From Lamellibrachia columna (taxonomy: Eukaryota > Annelida > Polychaeta > Sabellida > Siboglinidae): DNA of 64,000 nucleotides. The DNA is taken from positions 2,939,598-3,003,597 of the forward strand of contig OY759269.1 of assembly GCA_963662155.1 (NCBI GenBank), read 5' to 3'. The notes below the pieces were generated by a model that saw only the letters and a program-made list of their open reading frames with translations, searched no databases and had not been told where the DNA came from. The position numbers and the translations under genes were made by a program. Positions 38,401 to 51,000 of the stretch are shown piece after piece; within the stretch, counting starts at the first letter, position 1; each line of letters opens with the position of its first letter.

Positions 38401-41400
38401 GGCTTCTGGCATGCAACAGGCAGCATGGCTTTAGTGCCTCGTGACCTAATAGGTCTTGTAGCATGTGCTCGGCTGTCAGCAGGCAGCACGGCTTTAGTGC
38501 CACGTGATCTAATAGGTCTTGTAGCATGTACTCGGCTGTCAGCAGGCAGCAAGGCTTTGGTGCCACATGATCTAATAGGTCTTGTAGCATGTGCACGGCT
38601 GTCAGCAGGCAGCACGGCTTTAGTGCCATGTGATCTAATAGGTCTTGTAGCATGTACTCGGCTGTCAGCAGGCAGCAAGGCTTTGGTGCCACATGATCTA
38701 ATAGGTCTTGTAGCATGTACACAGCTGTCAGAAGGCAGCATGGCTTTAGTGCCACGTGATCTAATAGGTCTTGTAGAATTTACACGGCTGTCAGCAGGCA
38801 GCTTGGCTTTAGTGCCACATGATCTAGTAGGTCTTGTAGCATGTGTACGGCTGTCAGCAGGCTGCATGGCTTTAGTGCCACGTGATCTAACAGGTCTTGT
38901 AGCATATGCACGGCTGTCAGCAGGCAGCATGGCTTTAGTGCCACGTGACCTAATAGGTCTTGTAGCATGTGCACAGCAGGCAGCATGGCTTTAGTGCCAT
39001 GTGACCTAATAGGTCTTGTAGCATGTGCACGGCTGTCAGCAGGCAGCATGGCTTTAGTGCCACGTGACCTAATAGGTCTTGTAGCATGTGCACAGCTGTC
39101 AGCAGGCAGCATGGCTTTAGTGCCATGTGACCTAATAGGTCTTGTAGCATGTGCACGGCTGTCAGCAGGCAGCATGGCTTTAGTGCCACGTGATCTAATA
39201 GGTCTTGTAGCATGTACACGGCTGTCAGCAGGCAGCATGGCTTTAGTGCCACGTGATCTAATAGGTCTTGTAACATGTGCACGGCTGTCAGCAGGCTGCA
39301 TGGCTTTAGTGCCACGTGATCTAACAGGTCTTGTAGCATATGCACGGCTGTCAGCAGGCAGCATGGCTTTAGTGCCACGTGACCTAATAGGTCTTGTAGC
39401 ATGTGCACAGCTGTCAGCAGGCAGCATGGCTTTAGTGCCATGTGACCTAATAGGTCTTGTAGCATGTGCACGGCTGTCAGCAGGCAGCATGGCTTTAGTG
39501 CCACGTGATCTAATAGGTCTTGTAGCATGTACACGGCTGTCAGCAGGCAGCATGGCTTTAGTGCCACGTGATCTAATAGGTCTTGTAGCATGTACATGGC
39601 TGTCAGCAGGCAGCATGGCTTTAGTGCCACGTGATCTAATAGGTCTTGTAGCATGTACACGGCTGTCAGCAGGCAGCATGGCTTTAGTGCCATGTGATCT
39701 TATAGGTCTTGTAACATGTGCACCGCTGTCAGCAGGCAGCATGGCTTTAGTGCCACGTGATCTACTAGGTCTTGTAGCATGTACGCGGCTGTCAGCAGGC
39801 AGCATGGCTTTAGTGCCACATGATCTAATAGGTCTTGTAGCATGTACATGGCTGTCAGCAGGCAGCATGGCTTTAGTGTTACGTGATCTAATAGGTCTTG
39901 CAGCATGTACACGGCTGTCAGCAGGCAGCATGGCTTTAGTGTTACGTGATCTAATAGGTCTTGTAGCATGTACATGGCTGTCAGCAGGCAGCATGGCTTT
40001 AGTGTTACGTGATCTAATAGGTCTTGTAGCATGTACACGGCTGTCAGCAGGCAGCATGGCTTTAGTGTTACGTGATCTAATAGGTCTTGTAGCATGTACT
40101 CGGCTGTCAGCAGGCAGCAAGCCTTTGGTCCCACATGATCTAATAAGTCTTGTAGCATGTACACAGCTGTCAGCAGGCAACATGGCTTTAGTGCCACATT
40201 ATATGGTGCGTGATATTATGGGAACAATAAAAATGTTATGAATTATTAAAAATAAATTGCCCACAGGCCTTTAGATGCTTATTTAATTAAACTCATCAGT
40301 TTCATTCTACAGGTGATGGGGTTTCTCGAGAAGAAAAGCCAGCAGTGCAAGTAAGTCAATGGTTGTGACACGACATGATCCCTTTAAATTAAAGTGATTC
40401 TCTGGTGGTCCAAACTCATTAAATTTTAAATATAATGAGTTTGATTATGTTGTTTAATACTGCCACATGTAAAAGTCTCCAAGAAATATTTCACCATTTG
40501 ATGTAGTTCATTTATTTTGCATAGAGAGTGTAGAAATGTTGGCTTATATGCGTACAAGTTTACTTAACCCAATTCTTTGTCAGTCATAATTTTAGAAGAG
40601 TTTAGTTAGTTTTTGGTCAGATCTTAGTGAGAAATAATTTCAGGAAGAGCTGCTTGGCATATCAGTCAAGTCTGGTTCAGAAAATCAGAAATAAAATTTT
40701 TTACCAGTTTATTTACATCAACTCTTCATTTAGAGTAATTTCATCAGTGGTTCCCCTCCTCAATCAACACCAGTTTAAATGTGGTAATGACATCTAGCTT
40801 CTGAACACAGTAACTGCAGCAAGGCTGTAGGCTTCACAGAGAAGACAAATTGGTGTTTGGGTGAACAGTTCTGCCAAACAGTAAAGTGTGAAACGTTTTG
40901 ATAGATGCTGGATATATCATTATATATATCTAAGAACTTAACTTTTTGTTTGACTAAAAAATATTAATAAATTGTGTGTCAAAATTTTTTTCTCTATCAG
41001 ACATGTCTTGCTGGACACGCCCGGACAGATTGAGGTCTTCACCTGGTCAGCTTCTGGCTCCATCATCACAGAAACACTGGTCGGTCCATCTCTAGGGTTG
41101 ATTGATTGCTTTTTATTCCAAGTTATGGTTACAAAATTATGTATTGTTGGCTGTTCGTGTGAATATAATATTGTTTAACTGAGTAATACATTTTCTCTAA
41201 TAACGTTTATTCAGAATACACATTAATATGTCTTTGACAAGTCACTAGTCACTAGCGGTGTTGTTCTGTTATTCTATATATATTAATATAAATATATTTA
41301 CCTAATTTTGCATTAATGAGTTTTATAATATCTCCTACTTTTAATCTCGAAAATCTAGACTATTTAAGTAAAGTAAGTGTTATATTAATAGTACATTTTA

Positions 41401-42036
41401 TGGCAACATTGTCACTTCATCCAGTGGGCGTAATATTAAAGTGTTGTCATTTGTCACCAGGCATCCAGCATGCCGACAGTGGTGGTGTATGTGATGGACA
41501 CGGCCAGGAATGTCAGCCCCGTCACTTTCATGTCCAACATGTTGTATGCATGCAGTATACTTTACAAGACAAAGCTGCCATTCATCATTGTCATGAACAA
41601 GGTCAGTGGTGCATCAGCGTTAATCATAATAAATTAATCATGGCAGGCTTTATTGTGTTAAATTAAAAAGCAGTACAACTAAATAATTTTCCTCTCAGGA
41701 GGAAGTGGCTAAATCTAGAAACCTGTCAATTATTCAGGGTTTGGCAGGAACACTGTAAACAAGCCTCAAGGTAAATTCAACTTGCTAGTGCTAAATCTGA
41801 TGCATTATTAATTTTAAGGATATGCTGCTAATGGAGAGGATGACTAATATAAACTAATCTGCTTGTGAAAGCTTAGGTGTATTTTTATTTTTAGACAGAT
41901 AATAGTAACAGCAACTTACCTTTTTTACTGGAACCAACCATTCTCGTGAAGATCCATCTAGACTTGGGACACCAGCACTTTTTTTGCTGTCAAATTACAA
42001 TTTTAAGTGAACTTGGAACGTGGCAGTAATAAATGT

Positions 42037-42069
<33 letters not shown>

Positions 42070-45000
42070 ATATATATGTATAATTATTTATGCAATTTTA
42101 GATAAAGTGAGATCATTTTATTTCCAGTGGATTCAGGTGCTATATACATTCCTGTTATTATCATATTTGTCATCCTGTGTTTCAGACAGACATCGTGGAC
42201 CACCGGTTCGCTGTGGAGTGGATGACAGACTTTGAGGCGTTCCAGGAGGCCTTGGAACAGGAGACGTCTTATGTATCCAACCTCACGCGCTCCATGAGCC
42301 TGGTCCTCGACGAGTTCTACTGCAATCTCACCGTCAGTGATGCCTCTCTTTCATTACACAGTGTATCTTTGTGTTAAGAATTCTTTGAAGTCCCTGTCTT
42401 TGCAAGTTGAAATTTGTTTTTAGTTTAAAACGATGGTACCCTTAAAAGTAGTTTCTATATTCCAGTGTGTGGGCGTGTCGGCTGTAACTGGGGCAGGGAT
42501 TGCTGAGTTCTTCGATGCAGTTGACAAGGCAGCAGAAGAGTATGAGAGGTATGTAGTCAGTTGACAAGGCAGCAGTTCTTATTTATAGGTGATTTTTGAG
42601 GAATTGGGCATTTGGATAAGTTAATGTGGAATAGTAACCTGGTATTTTTAAGTCATTTCTGAACATTTCAGACTGATTCATGGTTGGTGACTTGAGTTTA
42701 AAATCTATATTTAAATAAAATAATTTTATTGAAAAAATCATGTTTGATTTAACTTATCTGGCATATAACTTGACCAATCTTTAGATGCATATTGCGTCTT
42801 GTGACGTTTAAGCAAATTATAAATTTAAGCCCATTTTTCTTAAAATAAACTGCATATCTGTGAGAATGTCTTGATATATGAGTTACAACATTCAACAACT
42901 GAGTTTAGAAGAATGTTGTTAGGTCATTAATGATGAGCTATGTGTGTCTTGTTAATTGACAACACCATATCTTAACCAATAGCAATGTGATGGTGACATA
43001 TTGACATATAATAGAACTGTTCTGTGTGATGAAAGGTATATAGTCAGTAAGAACTGTTCTATGTAATGGAAGGTATATAGTCAGTAAGAACTGTTCTGTG
43101 TGATGGAATGTATGTAGTCAGTAAGAACTGTTCTGTGTGATGGAAGGTATATAGTCAGTAAGAACTGTTCTATGTAATGGAAGGTATATAGTCAGTAAGA
43201 ACTGTTCTGTGTGATGGAACGTATGTAGTCAGTAAGAACTGTTCTATGTAATGGAAGGTATATAGTCAGTAAGAACTGTTCTGTGTGATAGAACGTATGT
43301 AGTCAGTAAGAACTGTTCTGTGTGATGGAACGTATGTAGTCAGTAAGAACTGTTCTGTGTGATAGAACGTATGTAGTCAGTAAGAACTGTTCTGTGTGAT
43401 GGAACGTATGTAGTCAGTAAGAACTGTTCTGTGTGATGGAACGTATGTAGTCAGTAAGAACTGTTCTATGTAATGGAAGGTATATAGTCAGTAAGAACTG
43501 TTCTGTGTGATAGAACGTATGTAGTCAGTAAGAACCGTTCTGTGTGATGGAACGTATGTAGTCAGTAAGAACTGTTCTGTGTGATAGAACGTATGTAGTC
43601 AGTAAGAACTGTTCTGTGTGATGGAACGTATGTAGTCAGTAAGAACTGTTCTGTGTGATGGAAGGTATATAGTCAGTAAGAACTGTTCTGTGTGATAGAA
43701 CGTATGTAGTCAGTAAGAACTGTTCTGTGTGATGGAACGTATGTAGTCAGTAAGAACTGTTCTGTGTGATAGAACGTATGTAGTCAGTAAGAACTGTTCT
43801 GTGTGATGGAACGTATGTAGTCAGTAAGAACTGTTCTGTGTGATGGAACGTATGTAGTCAGTAAGAACTGTTCTGTGTGATGGAACGTATGTAGTCAGTA
43901 AGAACTGTTCTGTGTGATGGAAGGCAGGGTTGGCTTTCTTCCGGGAAGAAAGGTATTTCTTCCCTTCCGTGTGAAGAAACATGGGAAAAAAGGGAAGAAA
44001 CACCTTTCTTCCCGGAAGAAATGGAAGAAACTAGGAAGAAACTGGGAATAAAGGTGTGTTATTCTTTATTGCATCACTGTCAGCAACTATAATATAGTTT
44101 AATACAATAAACACACAACCCCTGACAGTGTTCATACTTCAAAGTATAACATTTACAGAAGTTAAGAGAATAATATTTACATTAAAATCAGCACAATGTT
44201 CTCACAATTAGCACAATGTTCGTATCAGGTCACACACAATCTTCACATCAGGTATATAGCACACTGTTCATGTCAAACAGCAGTTAATAATCAATCTCAA
44301 GATCACCTCTCAGGAGACGGAAACAGAACACTAACTTTCCTGCAGTTTGATTTCCTAGTCTGTTCCTAATTTTGCTGTGGATCTGTCCAAAGTTGGAAAA
44401 TATATGCTCAACTGAGGCTGAGGAAGCTGGTGCCTGTAGAAGACGTATCACAAAGTCTACAAAGTCAGAATTTACACCACTGGATTTAGTTGCTTTCCAC
44501 CAGGTAACTGGATCCATCCGAAGTGCTGCCTCATTGAAAAATGCAGCAGGGTATGATGTGGATTTGGCTTGAAAGGCAATCAGCTCAGTGATGAAGGCAG
44601 GACTCTTGGACACAATAAAGTCATTAACAATCTCCAATTGGCCAGCAGAGAGTTTAACACCCTGATATGCTGGATGTAGTTTGTAGGCTGTAAAGTGTTC
44701 TGGTATGATTGCTTGCTTAAACCGTTTCGTGACAAGGGTCTTGTGCACTGGTGACTGAAGATTGGGATTATCCAGAAGAGACAGCCATGTATGACACGCT
44801 GATGCCAGAGAGGAGTAGTCTGCTTGGCAAGCATCAATAGCATGTGCTACAGGGCGAAGCAGGTCTGCCATGTCCTTGGCATTCCTATAGATATTGATAT
44901 CCTGTATCTTTTTGGCAATGGTTTGGTCAATCTCATCCTCATGGTCCTGGACAATCTTCATGTAGCTGGCTCTGTTGGCAATATAGCTGTCCAAATAGGT

Positions 45001-48000
45001 GAGTTGGGACTTCCACCGTGTTTCTCCAGGGAGCTGTGGTTTCTTACTTTCGGCACACTCAGACAGAAAAAATTTGACAAAAACCGGGTTTCTGGGTTTC
45101 TTCCATTTCTTCCCAGTAGTAGGGAAGAAAGGTATTTCTTCCGTATCGGAAATAACCGGGAAAAAACCGTGTATATAGGGAAGAAACCTGCCAACCCTGA
45201 TGGAAGGTATATAGTCAGTAAGAACTGTTCTGTGTGATGGAACGTATATAGTCAGTAAGAACTGTTCTGTGTGATAGAACGTATGTAGTCAGTAAGAACT
45301 GTTCTGTGTGATGGAACGTATGTAGTCAGTAAGAACTGTTCTGTGTGATGGAACGTATGTAGTCAGTAAGAACTGTTCTGTGTGATGGAACGTATGTAGT
45401 CAGTAAGAACTGTTCTGTGTGATGGAACATATGTAGTCAGTAAGAACTGTTCTGTGTGATGGAACGTATGTAGTCAGTAAGAACTGTTCTGTGTGATGGA
45501 AGGTATATAGTCAGTAAGAACTGTTCTGTGTGATGGAACGTATGTAGTCAGTAAGAACTGTTCTGTGTGATGGAATGTATGTAGTCAGTAAGAACTGTTC
45601 TGTGTGATGGAACGTATGTAGTCAGTAAGAACTGTTCTGTGTGATAGAACGTATGTAGTCAGTAAGAACTGTTCTGTGTGATGGAACGTATGTAGTCAGT
45701 AAGAACTGTTCTGTGTGATGGAACGTATGTAGTCAGTAAGAAATGTTCTGGATGATGGAACGTATGTAGTCAGTAAGAACTGTTCTGTGTGATGGAACGT
45801 ATGTAGTCAGTAAGAACTGTTCTGTGTGATGGAACGTATGTAGTCAGTAAGAACTGTTCTGTGTGATGGAACGTATGTAGTCAGTAAGAAATGTTCTGGA
45901 TGATGGAACGTATGTAGTCAGTAAGAAATGTTCTGGATGATGGAACGTATGTAGTCAGTAAGAACTGTTCTGTGTGATGGAACGTATGTAGTCAGTAAGA
46001 ACTGTTCTGTGTGATGGAACGTATGTAGTCAGTAAGAACTGTTCTGTGTGATGGAACGTATGTAGTCAGTAAGAACTGTTCTGTGTGATGGAACGTATGT
46101 AGTCAGTAAGAAATGTTCTGTGTGATGGAACGTATGTAGTCAGTAAGAACTGTTCTGGATGATGGAAGGAGACTAAACAGTGCTTCATAATTACATAAAG
46201 TGGCCAGTTCAGTGTCTATTCATATATGTAGATTTAAGATATAAATATGTGTAGTGTGTCTCTGCTGGTAGGGATTATAAGCCGGCCTATGAGAAACTGC
46301 GCAAGGAGAAGCAAGATGTCCTTCTAACCGAGCAGGAAGAACAGTTGAAGAAACTGCGCGTGGACGTCGGGGCCGGTGAAACACTCTCTCCTAGTGCCAA
46401 AGGTATGGCTCAAATATGTCAATAAAGATGTAGGTTCAAGGAAAATAAATGGGTCATACTTCTGAAATGTGAGCCACTTCAAAATAGCAGAGTACAAAAT
46501 GCAACAATGTGTTTTTAAATATTATTGCCCGGAAGTAGACAATTATTTCAAAAAATTCAGTATTTTGTGGTATAACAACAACAAAAATAGTTCATTAAGA
46601 AACAACCAGAAATATAAATAAGTAACATTAAAACAACTCCCTACAAGAAATGAAACCACATTGCCTTCTTGAATTACTGGCAAATGTATGGCACCTCAAA
46701 GTAAAGACAACTGTGATGTGAGCCAATAGGTTGTAAATCCCTGACTGGATTGTGTGCCAAATAAAACTTTGCTCATGCAATGACATATTTTCTGTCTTTT
46801 GTATTATGTTATGAATATATCAGATATATACATGTGATAATATTAAGAGTTGTGTTGCATGCAAATTGTTTTAAGAGTTATGTGAAAGTAGACAGCCACA
46901 ATTTAATACATGTTCTGACAATTTATCACGTTACGTAGATGAACTTGTAATTGAAACTATTTACTTTGTTTTTGTTAAGTGTTTTTTGTTCAGTTTATAA
47001 TGTGATATGTCCACCGACCACTGTCTGTAAAGGAGCATTCCTGCATTCCAGTTGTTTCTAGAACAGTTTTCGTTGGTTTTTTTATAATATCTTAACAAAT
47101 TTGCTAGTTGCAAAATTAGCTCCTTAACTTAGAGAGGTGAATAGTTCTTCAAACCACTGACACCCCCAGGCATGGTTCTGGTCATCTCAACTCTTGCTAC
47201 CCTCCACAGTCATCATTGACACCCCCTGGCATGGTTCTGGTCATCTCAACTCTTGCTACACTCCACAGTCATCATTGACACCCCATGGCATGGTTCTGGT
47301 CATCTCAACTCTTGCTACCCTCCACAGTCATCGTTGACACCCCCTGGCATGGTTCTGGTCATCTCAACTCTTGCTACACTCCACAGTCATCATTGACACC
47401 CCATGGCATGGTTCTGGTCATCTCAACTCTTGCTACCCTCCACAGTCATCGTTGACACCCCCTGGCATGGTTCTGGTCATCTCAACTCTTGCTACACTCC
47501 ACAGTCATCATTGACACCCCATGGCATGGTTCTGGTCATCTCAACTCTTGCTACCCTCCACAGTCATCGTTGACACCCCCTGGCATGGATCTGGTCATCT
47601 CAACTCTTGCTACCCTCCACAGTCATCATTGACACCCCCAGGCATGGTTCTGGTCATCTCAACTCTTGCTACACTCCACAGTCATCATTGACACCCCTGG
47701 CATGGATCTGGTCATCTCAACTCTTGCTACACTCCACAGTCATCATTGACACCCTCTGGCATGGTTCTGGTCATCTCAACTCTTGCTACACTCCACAGTC
47801 ATCATTGACACCCCCAGGCATGGTTCTGGTCATCTCAACTCTTGCTACACTCCACAGTCATCACTGACATCCCCTGGCATGGTTCTGGTCATCTCAACTC
47901 ATTGACACCCCCTGGCATGGTTCTGGTCATCTCAACTCTTGCTACACTCCACAGTCATCATTGACACCCCCAGGCATGGTTCTGGTCATCTCAACTCTTG

Positions 48001-51000
48001 CTACACTCCACAGTCATCATTGGCACCACCTGGCATGGTTCTGGTCATCTCAACTCTTGCTACCCTCCACAGTCATCATTGACACCCCCAGGCATGGTTC
48101 TGGTCATGTCAACTCTTGCTACACTCCACAGTCATCATTGACACCCCTGGCATGGATCTGGTCATCTCAACTCTTGCTACACTCCACAGTCATCATTGAC
48201 ACCCCCAGGCATGGTTCTGGTCATCTCAACTCTTGCTACACTCCACAGTCATCATTGACACCCCTGGCATGGATCTGGTCATCTCAACTCTTGCTACACT
48301 CCACAGTCATCATTGACACCCTCTGGCATGGTTCTGGTCATCTCAACTCTTGCTACACTCCACAGTCATCATTGACACCCCCAGGCATGGTTCTGGTCAT
48401 CTCAACTCTTGCTACACTCCACAGTCATCACTGACATCCCCTGGCATGGTTCTGGTCATCTCAACTCATTGACACCCCCTGGCATGGTTCTGGTCATCTC
48501 AACTCTTGCTACACTCCACAGTCATCATTGACACCCCCAGGCATGGTTCTGGTCATCTCAACTCTTGCTACACTCCACAGTCATCATTGGCACCACCTGG
48601 CATGGTTCTGGTCATCTCAACTCTTGCTACCCTCCACAGTCATCATTGACACCCCCAGGCATGGTTCTGGTCATGTCAACTCTTGCTACACTCCACAGTC
48701 ATCATTGACACCCCTGGCATGGATCTGGTCAATTCAACTCTTGCTACACTCCACAGTCATCATTGACACCCCCAGGCATGGTTCTGGTCATCTCAACTCT
48801 TGCTACACTCCACAGTCATCATTGACACCCCTGGCATGGATCTGGTCATCTCAACTCTTGCTACACTCCACAGTCATCATTGACACCCTCTGGCATGGTT
48901 CTGGTCATCTCAACTCTTGCTACACTCCACAGTCATCATTGACACCCCCTGGCATGGTTCTGGTCATCTCAACTCTTGCTACACTCCACAGTCATCATTG
49001 ACACCCCCAGGCATGGTTCTGGTCATCTCAACTCTTGCTACACTCCACAGTCATCATTGGCACCACCTGGCATGGTTCTGGTCATCTCAACTCTTGCTAC
49101 CCTCCACAGTCATCATTGACACCCCCAGGCATGGTTCTGGTCATCTCAACTCTTGCTACCCTCCACAGTCATCACTGACATCCCCTGGCATGGTTCTGGT
49201 TATCTCAACTCTTGCTACACTCCACAGTCATCACTGACATCCCCTGGAATGGTTCTGGTCATCTCAACTCTTGCTACCCTCCACAGTCATCATTGACACC
49301 CCCAGGCATGGTTCTGGTCATCTCAACTCTTGCTACCCTCCACAGTCATCACTGACATCCCCTGGCATGGTTCTGGTCATCTCAACTCTTGCTACACTCC
49401 ACAGTCATCATTGACACCCCCTGGCATGGTTCTGGTCATCTCAACTCTTGCTACACTCCACAGTCATCATTGACACCCCCTGGGATGGTTCTGGTCATCT
49501 CAACTCTTGCTACACTCCACAGTCATCATTGACACCCCCTGGGATGGTTCTGGTCATCTCAACTCTTGCTACACTCCACAGTCATCATTGACACCCCCTG
49601 GCATGGTTCTGATCATCTCAACTCTTGCTACACTCCACAGTCATCATTGACACCCCTTGGGATGGTTCTGGTCATCTCAACTCTTGCTACACTCCACAGT
49701 CATCATTGACACCCCCATGCATGGTTCTGGTCATCTCAACTCTTGCTACACTCCACAGTCATCATTGACACCCCCTGGCATGGTTCTGGTCATCTCAACT
49801 CTTGCTACACTCCACAGTCATCATTGACACCCCCTGGGATGGTTCTGGTCATCTCAACTCTTGCTACCCTCCACAGTCATCACTGACACCCCCTGGCATG
49901 GTTCTGGTCATCTCAACTCTTGCTACACTCCACAGTCATCACTGACACCCCCTGGCATGATTCTGGTCATCTCAACTCTTGCTACACTCCACAGTCATCA
50001 TTGACACCCCCTGGGATGGTTCTGGTCATCTCAACTCTTGCTACCCTCCACAGTCATCACTGACACCCCCTGGCATGGTTCTGGTCATCTCAACTCTTGC
50101 TACACTCCACAGTCATCACTGACACCCCCTGGCATGGTTCTGGTCATCTCAACTCTTGCTACACTCCACAGTCATCACTGACACCCCCTGGCATGGTTCT
50201 GGTCATCTCAACTCTTGCTACACTCCACAGTCATCACTGACACCCCCTGGCATGGTTCTGGTCATCTCAACTCTTGCTACACTCCACAGTCATCACTGAC
50301 ACCCCCTGGCATGGTTCTGGTCATCTCAACTCTTGCTACACTCCACAGTCATCATTGACACCCCCTGGCATGGTTCTGGTCATCTCAACTCTTGCTACAC
50401 TCCACAGTCATCATTGACACCCCCAGGCATGGTTCTGGTCATCTCAACTCTTGCTACACTCCACAGTCATCATTGACACCCCCTGGGATGGTTCTGGTCA
50501 TCTCAACTCTTGCTACACTCCACAGTCATCATTGTAACGTTTCGTACTTTTCAGCATCGATGTTGTCAAGTCAGGTGAAGAGTTCACACAAGTCGGCCGC
50601 CATGTACTTGACACCTGGGGCTGGTGACAGAGATGACAGCGACAGTGACACTGGAGACAGACAGGACGATGAAGGTAGCTGATCTCGCAGCTGACACGTC
50701 AACTTTTCTTAGCAGCTGATCTCATTAGTTTTTCATCTGCTGGTTTGTGCAGAAACTTGACAAGATTCTGTCTGAAAATGTCTTCTGTTGTGTGTCTGTA
50801 TAATTTGTGCACTGTTGTATGTCTGTATAATTTGTGCACTGTTGTATGTCTGTATAGTTTGTGCACTGTTGTATGTCTGTATAGTTTGTGCACTGTTGTA
50901 TGTCTGTATAGTTTGTGCACTGTTGTATGTCTGTATAGTTTGTGCACTGTTGTATGTCTGTATAGTTTGTGCACTGTTGTATGTCTGTATAGTTTGTGCA

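Noticed and set aside
38302..40241. Open frames up to 467 codons on both strands
   Set aside because: Artefact of the 63-bp unit. The first plus-strand frame only borrows GPN1 exon 4 sequence and reads through its donor.
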